NCBI GenBank assembly: GCA_004352715.1
Contig: SCFE01000022.1
Location: forward strand, 302,219 to 366,218
DNA from: Hofstenia miamia
Taxonomy: Eukaryota > Xenacoelomorpha > Acoela
Direction: 5' to 3'
Length of the DNA: 64,000 nt
The notes under the pieces are model-generated. The model made no database searches. It was not told the DNA's origin and was given only the letters and a program-made list of their open reading frames with translations. Below, one piece after another: positions 49,899 to 61,132 of this stretch (the first letter of the stretch is position 1; each line of letters begins with the position of its first letter). The position numbers and the translations under genes were made by a program.

Positions 49899-52800
49899 AT
49901 GAAAATTGAAGTGTTGTCACGTGACCCATCGGTTCTCTTTCGTGATAGTTCTCAGAAAATTCATAAACTACCTCGAAACTATTCGGCAGATCAGCATCCA
50001 TTTCAGCAAGAACGCGAGTATACCCGAGCTCTCAATGCTGCTAAGTTACAGAAGGTATTTGCAGCACCTTTTCTTGGTTGTTTAGAAGGACACAATGACA
50101 CTGTTCAAAGAGTTGAACCACATCCCTATTCTGTCTCCACATTTTTATCATCTTCTTCATCGGGTGAATTCATTATATGGAATCTTGCTCAGCGCCGGTT
50201 AATATGCAAAGTGCAGGCACATCGCGGTTCATCAACAGGTACTAAGAAAAATTATCAACACTCACAAAACTAGATAATCAAGAATAACATCGTTTACCAT
50301 TTTGCATTTAAGGAATCCAAATTGATTTATAATACTAACAAACTGAACCTAAGTGTCACTTTGTCTAATAATTAGTTTTTACCATAAAAGCAAAATAAGA
50401 AATTGGTTGTATTTTCTTTAGGCTTGGGTATATCGCCAAATGGAGAAATTATTGCTTCTTGTGGTGCAGATTCGATATTGGCTCTATATAAGCTGGATTT
50501 AGAAGCCACTGTTGCAGATGAAGCTTTTCCTTCACTTGAAGTGACGCGCAAGCTGCAGTCGGCACCGAATTCTTTAGATCATCTTCGTGCAAGCAGTAAT
50601 TTTTAAATTGTTTAAGTTCATATTAAATATATCAAGTACAAATGCTATTTACGGTTGGGGTCATAAGTTTACATACACCAGCAATGTATGAACAAGTTTT
50701 TCAATCATGCAGCAATCATGCTATAACCCAAGAATGAACAGATTACCATTGAATGTAGCTACCCAAAACACAATTTCAATGTTGGCCAACAGTTCTTAGA
50801 ATTATGTAATATTTTCACAATAAAGTCTGAAAAAGCAGGATCAAAAGCTTACATACAGTGCTGAATTAGGACAGTAGATGTGCTTGAAAACATTTGCTAA
50901 TAAAAGATAGGTACTGTTAAATACTTGTAAGCTACCCAACAGCAACTTATATAAACAATCACAACAAGCTAACCTATTTCCTTCTATTTGGTGTCCATGG
51001 GGAAAGGCAAAGAGCTCAGCACAGACCTGAAAACCCACATAGTTGACTTGAGAGATTCTGGGGAGTCATATGGAAACATCGCTAGACGATTGAAACTGCC
51101 CAGGTCTTCAGTACAGACTATCGTTCAGAAAAATAAGGTACCTGGATCAGTAGAAACAAAACCCAGATCAGGAAAAAAAGAAAATTATCAAGAAATGCTG
51201 AGAGGAATTTGGTCAGAAAAGTGACAAGAAATCCCAAAATCACAAAAAAATCAACTCTGCCAAGATTTGGAAATGGAGGGAACACCAGTGTCAAAGAGTA
51301 CAGTGAAAAGGATATTGCATCGCCATGCCTTGAGAGGCTATCAGACCAGGAAAGTACCCTTGCACAAAAATAGACACTTGAAGACCAGAATGCAGTATGC
51401 CAATGAGTTCCTAGACAAAGAAAACATTTCTGGCCTATGGGGCGATGAGACTAAAATTGAATATTTTGGCCACAATGATGTCTGGTGAAAGCAGGGTGAG
51501 GCACTAAAACCAAAGAACACTGTATCCACTTTGAAGCATGGTGGGGGTGGGTGGCCCATGCTCTGGGGTGCTTTGCTGGAAGGGAGACTAGAAACTCGTA
51601 AAAGTCAATGGTATCGTGTGAAAAGAAGAAAATATTGGCTCTAAACATCAAGCAATCAGCGAAAAATTTGAAGCTGGGTCGCAAGTGGATGTTCCAACAT
51701 GATAATGACCCGAAGCACAAATCGCACCTGGTCACAAACGTGCTCAAATCAAACAGGATTGAGGTTATCCAATGGCCTGCATAAAGCCCGGATCTGAATC
51801 CGATTGAAATTATTTAGCAAGAACTGAAAAGAAGAGTCCATTGCCGACGTATTTGAAATTGTGTTTTGAGTAGTTGCAGTCAAGCGTTGTCTGCTTGTTC
51901 TTGGGTTTATACCATGATTGCTGTAAGATATACTGAATAAATGATAAATTTGTTCGTGCTTTGCTGGTGTATGTAAACGTATGACCCCAACTGTAGGTCT
52001 AGTTAATAAATTGAAATGTGCAAACTATGATCTATGGTGTTACTCCCTTTGAAATCGGAATCATTTAGATTCACAAGAGATGGTTGTTTGTGTTGGCACA
52101 TCACTGGAGCTTTGGTCACATTTACGGGCGGATCCGCTTCATCGATGGGAGTGGGGTAACAGTCCAATGTTGCATACTCGATGCTCGCCTGTTGAGAAGA
52201 ATCTTGTGGGTGTAGCTACTCACTCTCGTGCACTCTTGTTAATAGACACAAGGCAACCTCAACCCCTTCGAAAAATGACATTGGAACTGAGACCAAACGC
52301 TATTAGTTGGAATCCACAGGAGGCACCCAGATTTGTGCTTGCGTGTGAAGATTATAATCTATATTCTTGGGATATGAGAAAACTTAGTTCTGCTGTTTTC
52401 GTACATAAAGGACATACGTCAGCAGTTCTCGATGTCAATTTTCATAATTCTGGACGAGAATTTGCCTCAGCTTCCTACGATCGCACTGTAAGATTGTGGG
52501 AATGCAATAGCAGCTCATCTCGGGAGGTATACCATACTCAGCGAATGCAGCGCGTCTCAGGTGTGCGGTATTCTTTAGACGGACGATACGTCATTTCAGC
52601 TTCAGATGAAATGAATCTCCGATTGTGGAAGGCTCGTGCAGATGACAAAATTGCAATAATGTCTCAAAGGGAGAAGGACTCTCTAAATTATAATGAAAGA
52701 CTCATAAAAAGTTATAAAAATCATCCAGAAATCAGAAAGATCATCCGACATCGGCATCTGCCGAAACACGTGTATAATGCAAAAAAAGAACTTAAAATTA

Positions 52801-52910
52801 TCAATGATGCGCTAAAACGAAAAGAAGAGAATAGAAGGAAGCACAGTCAGCAAAATACCTACCCACACATCGCTGAGCAGGTCAAACATGTAATCGGAGA
52901 GGACGAATAA
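49899..52910 (+). CDS. DCAF13: DCAF13 / Sof1 WD40 protein, SSU rRNA processing (3 exons)
   Basis: DCAF13 (yeast Sof1) is a nucleolar WD40 component of the small-subunit processome and a CUL4-DDB1 substrate receptor. Exons: 49899-50238, 50422-50595 and 52069-52910, all phase 1 at the joins, giving 1356 nt and 451 aa (human 445). The N-terminus matches the family (MKIEVLSRDP..., PRNY, HPFQQEREYTRALNAAKL). WD units are visible as GEFIIWNL, NLYSWDMRKL, EFASASYDRTVRLWE and VISASDEMNLRLWKA. The Sof1 C-terminal domain follows from about residue 365 (REKDSLNYNERL ... RHRHLPKHVYNAKKE). The exon 2 donor (GCA|GTAATT) is weak, but phase and alignment support it. Intron 2 contains a Tc1-like transposon. 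Confidence 0.93.
50652..51993 (+). mobile_element. Tc1/Sleeping Beauty-like transposon in DCAF13 intron 2
   Basis: The 1342-bp element is flanked by TA (50650-50651, 51994-51995). The termini CGGTTGGGGTCATAAG and, inverted, CAGTTGGGGTCATACG continue through TTTACATACACCAGCAA, giving about 34 bp of inverted repeat. The GTTTACATACAC core is typical of the vertebrate and fish-type Tc1 group. Confidence 0.92.
50988..51850 (+). pseudogene. Tc1-type transposase, decayed
   Basis: Starts MGKGKELSTDLKTHIVDLRD with a paired-like helix-turn-helix (NIARRLKLPRSSVQTIVQK). The second part (51267-51488) has the first catalytic region WGDETKIEYFGHNDVW, then FQHDNDPKHKSH in a later frame (second Asp). Last comes SPDLNPIEII*QELKRRV with the Glu and a TAG where Trp is expected. 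At least two frameshifts and several stops make it inactive. Confidence 0.88.
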
Positions 52911-53156
52911 ATTATTTAATGAATTTACGATATTTTTAAATTTACTATAAAAAAATACTAAATCGTTCATTCAAATTGTTTCCATTCAGTTCATAGTAAA
53001 TTGCATTTCATTAATGAATATTTATATTTTTACGTTAAAATTATTGGTTGTACATGTATCTTTCCATTGTGACAATATTTGAAATAGTTTACGTACATGT
53101 AGTTTAACTGAATCCATTCCCAATCTAAAGATATTGTATATCTGTTATTCTTATTA

Positions 53157-53162
53157 TGGATG

Positions 53163-53200
<38 letters not shown>
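53157..53200. repeat. (TA)n microsatellite
   Basis: About 36 bp of TA dinucleotide shortly after the DCAF13 3' end. Confidence 0.9.
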
Positions 53201-53670
53201 TAGTGATGATATCCTCTTTCACAAAAATCTATACAATTGGCTTGACATTGACACCTATATTATTATTCACCATTTACCATGTCGTGCCAACTTAAAGTCT
53301 AATAGAAGTCCCCTTTTTATATCAATCTTTTCTAAGGCTAATGTCATTCATTCCTATTTCTATAGAATAGTCCCACTTGCCAATTGTGTTCATCCCAAGA
53401 CTACAATTTCTCTATGCAATCTAAAAATAGTTGAAGTTCAAAAATGAATGCTCCTTTCCCGCCGTTTTTCAATCCTCTTATAATTCAATTATAAAATGTT
53501 TGCTTTGTAAAACAATACATTTTTAAATATTTTTAGCAATGTTTTGAAATACAGAATGTTATACCCCTGCGAGGGCGAGGGCTCGCGATCTTTGTTCAAG
53601 CTGGGGCTCGGCTCGCACTTTTAAAAACATTCAGCCGAGCCATGAATTTCCAAGCAAACACGTGTAAAAT

Positions 53671-53932
53671 ATATGAGGCGCCCAGAGGCAAAGGGTCCAA
53701 TCCGCCAAATTGACGATATTGAGTTAGATGTGGGTACGAAATTTTAAACCTTCCCCTAGATAGTAGAAAAATTTTGTCACAATATTCGCCTTTATACATA
53801 GGTAAAATAAGGTTGAAAATAAACCAAATATTCATGTTTCTGTCATAAAATAGAAATGGTAAGACTTTAAAGCTATTTTTCTCAAAGCTACCGAATGGTG
53901 GATTGGCCCTTTTGCCTCTGGGCACCTCATAT
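53671..53932. mobile_element. MITE with ATATGAGG...CCTCATAT ends
   Basis: Inverted termini ATATGAGGCGCCCAGAGGCA and, reversed, ATATGAGGTGCCCAGAGGCA extend on through a CCAATCC match, about 36 bp in all. Nearly the whole element is open on the minus strand, but no transposase is recognised. The target could be TA or ATAT, because the flank continues the palindrome. GCTCG-rich sequence lies just to the left (53568-53640). Confidence 0.7.
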
Positions 53933-54285
53933 TAACTGTTGGCTTATAGTAGCGGCATTTATTTCAATCACAAACAAGTGACATTTAGATCTAGCATCTA
54001 GCTATAACTAATCTATCCCTGTGTACAGAGTTCTCCATATTTATAATCCTATATAGGATTCCTATTAATATTAATATATACATATATATATATATATATA
54101 AATAAATAAATGATTTATTTATAGGAATCCTATTAATATAAATAAAATACTTTGACGGGGGAGGGGGGTCCGGTTGGGAGATATATTTGTTATATTGTTG
54201 ATGTATACGCATTATTGTATGGTATACGCATTTTAATGGTATATTGTAAGGTATATTTAATCCTTGTTTATCTTTTGTTGCTATA

Positions 54286-54444
54286 GTAGTTTTACCAGTT
54301 CAAGCAACAAATGTTGCTTTTGAAAGAATCAATTCTCTTGGTTCTGCTATAATGTCTCCAAAGCGACAAAGTCTATCTGCACATAACGCAGAAAATTTAA
54401 TCTTTTGCGAACGGAACAAGGATTTATTTAGTTTCCAAAACTAA
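54286..54444 (+). pseudogene. hAT transposase C-terminal relic
   Basis: The plus frame reads VVLPVQATNVAFERINSLGS, then AIMSPKRQSLSAHNAENLIF and a stop. It matches the hAT dimerisation domain pattern (P-x-T-x-x-x-E-R-x-F-S...R-x-x-L...N-x-E-x-L-x-F). It belongs to a different hAT lineage from the element in SURF1. Confidence 0.7.
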
Positions 54445-54862
54445 CGTTTTTTCGTATATTTATTCTTTATAATTCTTTGTACTCTTATTCAATAGTTTTT
54501 ACTGATACTATTTTTACTTTTACAATACAACCATTGAGTCGATATATATATAGATATATATATATATNNNNNNNNNNNNNNNNNNNNNNNNNNNNNNNNN
54601 NNNNNNNNNNNNNNNNNNNNNNNNNNNNNNNNNNNNNNNNNNNNNNNNNNNNNNNNNNNNNNNNNNNNNNNNNNNNNNNNNNNNNNNNNNNNNNNNNNNN
54701 NNNNNNNNNNNNNNNNNNNNNNNNNNNNNATATATATATATATTTAGGCTTGAGCTCGGCTCGTGCCAGAAATACTGAGCTCGCAGGAGCCTAGTATGTT
54801 AGTGCCTTTTCTAAAATAAATCTATTTACTAATACTATTACATAATGTTTTTCTTTTTATAG

Positions 54863-56356
54863 ATGCATGGTAGGCGATTTTTCATTGTTGCCACTGCATG
54901 CTGTTGATAATGCAGTAGTTGATAAGACAGTAAAGCTTTTGAATTCGAAATGGCCTCTTTCTACTCGTCAAGAGTGGCTTTTAAAATCTTCTCTCGATCT
55001 ACCTCTTTCCTTGCTGCTTATCAATGCACCTACCAATGAGTTAGTGGGGCATGCTCGCATTTGCGGCGTGGTTAATCAACCCACAGATATCTACATTGAG
55101 TCCGTCATTATATCAGGTATCTACATGTATGTTTGAATTTTCTCATATATAAAATGTGTTTCTAAATAACATGTTCCCACCTCTTTGTACTAGTGACAGT
55201 GGAGCATAGTAATACTTTAGTTTTGAAAACTTTAATTTTTATAAGAAAGTAAGCTATCTGCCGCCGATGTTTGTTGTTTCTTAGTAACAACACGGAAACT
55301 ATGTTTCTTCATGCCTTACTATTTATGAGTAGAGGTTCGCTGAACCTTGTTATTTACTGATTTACAAACGTCTGCGTATAGAGTGACTGCTAATTTGCCG
55401 AAATATACAAGAGTTCTCTTCCTCTGGATATTCTTTGGCAATGCATCATATTTTTTCGAATTTTTTGTTCTAGAGAAACCAGGCATGAGGCTCACCATTT
55501 TATTAAGATATTAGTTTTTGGGTCTATCGAAGCCTCGTGTTTTTATAGAGCATCATGATTGTATTGCTATTCTGCTATTTGACATATGGACCAAGTTTAA
55601 TTTGATAGGATATCGTGTTTTATTAGCAGTAAGTAAAAATGTTCGACACATTGCGATCTTTCGAATTCATGTTTGATATCATCAACAATTCTTAAGGAAA
55701 TCACTATATCTTGAACTTAGAAGTGCATCTATTCTCCTTGAGACTTTTCTATGGATAATCTTCTCATTTGAATGATAGTTGGATTTTTATCATAAACGTA
55801 AACTGCTTTACTTAACATTTCCAGTTTTATGGGCTGCGTTGCTTTTGAATTTTATTTTGTCATGTAAAAATTTTGTTGGAAATACGCAGCGACATTTAAG
55901 CAAATTTTCAAGTTTTTAATTTTACAATCTATATTATTGTTTAATAAACAATATCAAGGATTTTTCGGGTGATTTCATCAATGGGATTCCCCGAAATTCT
56001 TAATTATTTTTGATATAATTAAGTTTATTTAGAACTTTTTTGAATCTGAAACATCAGCGGCATAGTTAATAATACGCATTAGACATGATTTGTTGAAATT
56101 GATATAGATTTACTTAGAATCTTTGCGTGGAATGGGCTATGGAAGAGTTCTGATGAATGAAATTCATGAATATTGCAAGGAATTGGGTTATCTACGAGCT
56201 TTTCTCAATGCTAAGGATGCAGCCCCATTTTATTCAAAATTAGGCTACTTGGCTGGCAATCCTGTTCAACCATTGCGTGGGAAGGCTTCTGGCACAATCT
56301 CCGCTACATTTGAAAAACTTTTTACAAGTAAACTTTTCAATTTGATGCAAATCTAA
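54863..56356 (+). CDS. NAA80: NAA80-like N-acetyltransferase (GNAT, 2 exons)
   Basis: NAA80 (NAT6/FUS2) is a GNAT-fold N-terminal acetyltransferase that in animals acetylates processed actin. Exons: 54867-55116 (coding part) and 56118-56356, phase 1, 162 aa. Family landmarks are LLNSKWPLSTRQEW (compare N-D-Q-W-P-R-S), LVGHARICGVVNQP (compare V-V-G-H-A-R-L-S-R-V-L-N-Q-P), and IYIESVIIS followed across the intron by SLRGMGYGRVLMNEI, the acetyl-CoA loop (R-x-x-G-x-G at 87-92). Then come FYSKLGY and the C-terminal tail. It lacks the long N-terminal and proline-rich C-terminal extensions of human NAA80. The in-frame ATG is 4 nt after an acceptor (TTTTTATAG, 54862). The first ATG at the exon edge is out of frame. 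AATAAA at 56407. Confidence 0.88.
55117..56117 (+). other. NAA80 intron 1
   Basis: GT-AG intron of 1001 bp. I see no mobile element or RNA gene in it. Confidence 0.6.
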
Positions 56357-56534
56357 AAATATTTTATAATTTCAGTCACTCACATGAAAGTAGTCAAAAA
56401 ATTTCCAATAAAGTTATCTTTTCATATTACCATTTTTATTGAAATTTGCAGAGACCAATTCATTAAATTATTGAACCCTGTCAATGAATTTTGATTGTAG
56501 TCGACGAATACGTAAAATTTGAATTGCTGTAGTA

Positions 56535-57624
56535 CAGGGTGTGTCAAAAGTAGCTTGACTTTCTAAATTACAATGACTTTTTATTCATATGAAGCCAAAC
56601 AATAATATATGTAAGTAAGCAAACTCTAATAAGGGGAATTACAGATAAATTAAAACAAATGTTCAAATAGTCCTCCATTCTGGTCAATAGTAAGTTCACA
56701 TCTTGGTACCATATTCTGGACAGCTCGATGTAATTCATCATTGTTAAGTGAATCAACTTCTTGTATGATCCTCCTTTTTAAATCATCCAGGTTGGTTGGA
56801 ATGTATGTATGATATGCCCATGACTTTAGAGTAGACACAAATAAAAGGTGATCTAGGAGGCCATGCATGATCAAAATCTCTGCCAATATCACGCTCAGCT
56901 GGCAACTGAGTGCTGATGAAATCCCTGGTATGTTTCGAGCAGTGTGGTGGCGCACAGTCATGCTGAAAAATAAGACTGCATTTTTCGTTTCTGTTTTAGT
57001 TGTGGAAACATATGGTCACGGAGCATACTGGTGTAATTATCCCGATATACTGTACCCGGAAAGAAAAATGGTTTAGCACATAATTTGCACTGAATGCCAT
57101 CCACACACACATAATTTTTCAGGGTGCAAGCCTTCTGCCGATGGTTCGCAGGCGCCCATTCTATCCATAGAAAAATAGGCCTCATCTGACCAAATCCCAT
57201 TATTGCACAAATTGGAGACGATGATGATAGTCTGATTCAGCGATAGTTTGATGCAAGGCAATTTTGTATGTCCGCATACCACATGCTTTAAGAATTCGAC
57301 AAACACGTTTCTTCGGAATTGTAGTAGCTGCAGCAATAGAAGAAGAACTTGCATTTCCATGCACATTTGTATCTTGCAGAGTTTTCAGTGCACTCATTGC
57401 CATTGATTTCCGGTCTTCTTGGAGCAATGGTCTCCCTGATTTAGCAGCACTGTGCAAGGATTTTGTCTTTTCAAATTTTCTTATCATGTTAGTGACAGCT
57501 GTAATAGAAAAATGTCTTTGTGGTGTGCTGTTTTGTGTGCACGTAATGCCGCTGTTGCACTGTCTCAATTTTTGGTAGTATAGTTTTAATATTTCCAGTC
57601 TATTGTCTAAATACATGTCTAAAG
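56535..57624 (-). mobile_element. Mariner/Tc1-family (IS630-type) element, decayed
   Basis: The right end in its own orientation is at 56535 (CAGGGTGTGTCAAAAGTAGC) next to TA. The transposase reads right to left. It has an N-terminal helix-turn-helix region (LDNRLEILKLYYQKLRQCNS ... FSITAVTNMIRKFEKT) and ending KACGMRTYKIALHQTIAESD. The catalytic part carries D-E-A-Y-F at the first Asp, then HPEKLCVCGWHS and FDHAWPPRSP-like remnants. The terminal part resembles LKRRIIQEVDSLNNDELHRA. It spans at least three frames. The 5' terminus is lost where it abuts LINE sequence. Confidence 0.75.
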
Positions 57625-59600
57625 TTAAAAGGTACTGAAAAAATAAGAAAAATCCTTATGCATAACATAAATTCCCTCGTCTAATTCTGCAAGGCATCTA
57701 TCTACAGGTAGAGTTCTTGGATTTCCGGTTGGGTGTAGTCCACATACATTCTTAACTTTCTTCCACCTTGTAACGGGCTTCGATTTCTTAAGCTCATCAA
57801 TTTTGTTGTTAAAAAAGTCTCCCTTAATGTGGCGTTTAACATTATTTCTCAGGGTTTTAAATAAGCGGAGATTTCCCGAAATGCGAGCTTTTGGCGTTTC
57901 TTTATAAGCTTGAGAGTGTATGGCGTTACCCATGGTTTATGATTCGGAAAGACTTTCTTCTTTATATATGTAAAGCATAAGGCAATATTATTGTTAATGA
58001 TTCTTGAAAAATATTCCCATTGGTCCCGAAAGGGCTGTCTATTGTCGAAATATGGTGACCAATCAGTTGAGCTAATGATTCTACCAAACAAACAACGATT
58101 TGCAGCAGATTTTTGTTGTATTGTGATCACTTTACCTATGGGTCTCACGTATTGCGATTTAACAAATACTGATGAATATCTTCATCCTCCAACACTTGGA
58201 AAACATTCGGCTTCTTGGAAGAGGTTTGGACGATTTGTAAAGATTTTGTCCAATGTATCATGTCCATGTGTCGGAAATGTAACCAATTGGACTAGCTGAA
58301 ATTCTCGCGTTAAGCAACTTAATCCAAGTTGATTAAAGTCACCTGCAATGATAAGAACGTTATTTGGCATATCAGAGATACGATTTCATGTACCGATCAT
58401 CGTCCGAATTCCAATGTGGATGATAAGCAACACCACATACATAATCGTTTATGCCGCGCAGCGACCTTGTCATGTGTAGACTTCAATGTTTGTAAATATA
58501 TCAGAACATCGCGGAGTAAAAATCGAATATGAAGTATCACTCTTTATTTGGATCATGACTCCACCACCCAATCTATTGGCTGATGACTTTGTTCAATCAT
58601 TTCGCTCCACATAGTATCCTGGTATTTTGACTGTGTTGCTGGGAATCAAATAGCTCAAGCATGTTTCAACGAGAAGGACAACGTCTGCGGATTACTCGCT
58701 GATATCAAAATGGAATAAAGTTCATCGACCTTGTAACGAATGGATTGGACATTAGATAAAAATAGCGAAGGAATAAAAGCTTTTGATGGTTTTGACGGTT
58801 GTAGTCATAAATCGATCTTTTGATCCTTCAGATAAAGACAAAGATTTCTGATTTTGATGTCTTGTGGACTATTTCCTGCTGATATCACGACGCTTTTTCA
58901 GAATTTCATTTTCCTTTTGTAAATCCTCTCTAGTGAGCATTCGAGAGATAAATACCTTGCTTGGAAAGGAAGACAATTTATGGCGTCTGACCTCCCATGC
59001 TGATTTTAACTTCAGCATTATAGTTCTTGACTTCGGTTTATTAGCATCGTATCGACCAAGACGGCTGATATCTTCAATTGCAATATCTGCTTCACCAGTA
59101 TGATTAAGTACTGACTTCACTCGTTTGGCATCATAATCAGTTTTTTCGCTTAGCCGTGAAGACGATAATTCATCTATGCCTCGAATTCTTATACATCTCG
59201 ACACATCAGGTAATCCAGGTGATTGGGTCTTAGCATTTCATGCGTCGATCATGTTTTCCAATGGATTAACATGTTTAATGAAAGCAGAGTCCAGGATTTC
59301 GGAAGATTTTGACAAATCTTTTATTTCTGTAAACAGTTTTTGGTTTGTTTTTAGCGAATCCTGACGGCTAATGTCCACCAGAGCAATTTCTTTTGCTCCA
59401 CTGCTTACACAATTGTTGCAGATAAGCATGATTTGGTAATTATTGGTTTTAGGCATCGTATTGTATTCACGTCGAACCCGGTGCATCTTTGATTCCAATG
59501 TAGTTTTACTCCGCACGTTACACATAAGAAGATGTCACTTTTAGCATTAATAGCATCTTTGAATGAATTGCATGCAGAATTATATTGTGCTTGCATTGAT
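57625..59600 (-). pseudogene. CR1-type LINE relic: ORF1 and endonuclease region
   Basis: The minus strand from 59596 reads a cysteine-containing ORF1 start (FLCVTCGVKLHWNQRCTGFD). Next is a central region (HTGEADIAIEDISRLGRYDA ... SRTIMLKLKSAWEVRRHKL) typical of LINE ORF1 proteins with an esterase- or RRM-like layout. ORF2 endonuclease pieces follow (58370-58182: VLIIAGDFNQLGLSC ... HDTLDKIFTNRPNLF). Last is the linker before RT (WVTPYTLKLIKKRQKLAFRE). The RT domain is missing, cut off at the mariner junction. Frames are broken about five times. Confidence 0.7.
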
Positions 59601-59657
59601 TACCGGAGAACATTTCACTTTAACCATATTTGAGTAAAGGTAAATGTTATTTATTCC

Positions 59658-60956
59658 TTAACAAATAGAATGCCCAAAAATTAAGTTACCTCGAATGCCC
59701 AGACCGGTAATTTTGACCGATCTTGTAAATTAAGCATATAAAATTGCCTGTAAGTCGCCCTAAACGATGGATTGTTTCACGAATATTTATATTTATGTTC
59801 GTTTATTTACTAGTGTTGCAATCAGTCATTAAAATTCAAAATTTGAAAACTTATAGCCTACACAGTATCAAATCCCAATATACACGTGCATACTTATATT
59901 TGTGACATTTGTATTATATTGAAATTAATATTATAATTAATTCAAATTCGTTTATCAAAATGTGATTATTGTATATTCGTAAAAGACAAGATTCATCAGC
60001 AATTTATTTGTGCACAAAACATCTCAAAATTGACTAATATGCGTATACTCGTATAGTGTAGTCTATTCATCTGATGGGCTAAATTTTATTGCATCGGATG
60101 ATTATCTGTCTTATGAACAGTCAATGCATTTTACATACTTGACAGCATGTTTTCCGCAGACAGTCTTTTCACATGTTTCGCAGTGAAGACAAGATTTGTT
60201 TTCACACTTCGCAGCAGAACATGTCTTTCTCTTTCTCCCTTTCGACTCTTCAACCTTTGGTACCTCCCGTTCAATTTTTTCTTCGTTTGGATTTCTGTCA
60301 CATAACGAACAGGCTAAATCGAGTATGAATTGTCTGCGCGAGATATTACTACCAGTGGATTCCTTGTAAATAATGTGCGAATTGAGGGCAGCTTTGTCTA
60401 AGATATCGTAGAATACTGCCAGCGGCCATCTACGAGTTGCAGCTTTGCAGTTTTAGAGACGTAGCATACTGTCCATCGCATCCACTCCAACTTTGTTTTC
60501 ATTATAAAACTTCACCATTTCTGGTTTTCTTTTTCCAGCATTCTCAGTGGCAGCTGAAGAATGATAACTAGATAATAGAACAACATTTGTATTTGGCTTG
60601 CATTGATACGAGATGGTCAAAGTATTATCCGTGCAAAAATGTCTTGATTCGTGAAGTGATTGCTTTTCAAAATGAGATTGTGATAGGAAACGAGAAGATT
60701 TTCTAACTGTTGTTGATTGTGAAGTATGCTATATTAACTACCGATCAAAATGACCGGGCGGGGCATTAGAGGTAGATTTTCTGAAATATAGATAAACAAG
60801 AGTGATCAATTCAATTAAACAAATGGTAAAGTAAATATCATCAAAAAGAATAATTATGGTGGTATTTAGTTGGGATAGTTCAATTACACTAATTAACTGT
60901 AACTAATTAAAGTCGCTTTCCGGTCAAAATGACCGATCCGGGCGTTCTAGTGTTAA
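59658..60956 (-). mobile_element. piggyBac element, internally deleted copy
   Basis: The right end is CGGGCGTTCTAGTG then TTAA (60953-60956). The left end near 59658-59684 has TTAA followed by AGAATGCCC and CGGTAATTTTGACC. On the minus strand 60716-60060 encodes the transposase C-terminus (VRKSSRFLSQSHFEKQSL ... GVDAMDSMLRL, stop, CKAATRRWPLAVFYDILDKA). The cysteine-rich tail ends CSAAKCENKSCLHCETCEK. The N-terminal two thirds are deleted: 60716 jumps to the 5' untranslated segment at 60760-60956. Confidence 0.75.
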
Positions 60957-61132
60957 AATGTTACGTGNNNNNNNNNNNNNNNNNNNNNNNNNNNNNNNNN
61001 NNNNNNNNNNNNNNNNNNNNNNNNNNNNNNNNNNNNNNNNNNNNNNNNNNNNNNNNNNNNNNNNNNNNNNNNNNNNNNNNNNNNNNNNNNNNNNNNNNNN
61101 NNNNNNNNNNNNNNNNNNNNNNNNNNNNNNNN

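Noticed and set aside
53596-53925. A 109-codon minus-strand gene
   Set aside because: It is almost entirely the interior of the MITE 53671-53932 and shows no known domain.
56867-57578. Plus-strand frames at 56867-57076 and 57264-57578
   Set aside because: They are antisense shadows of the mariner-type transposase on the minus strand.
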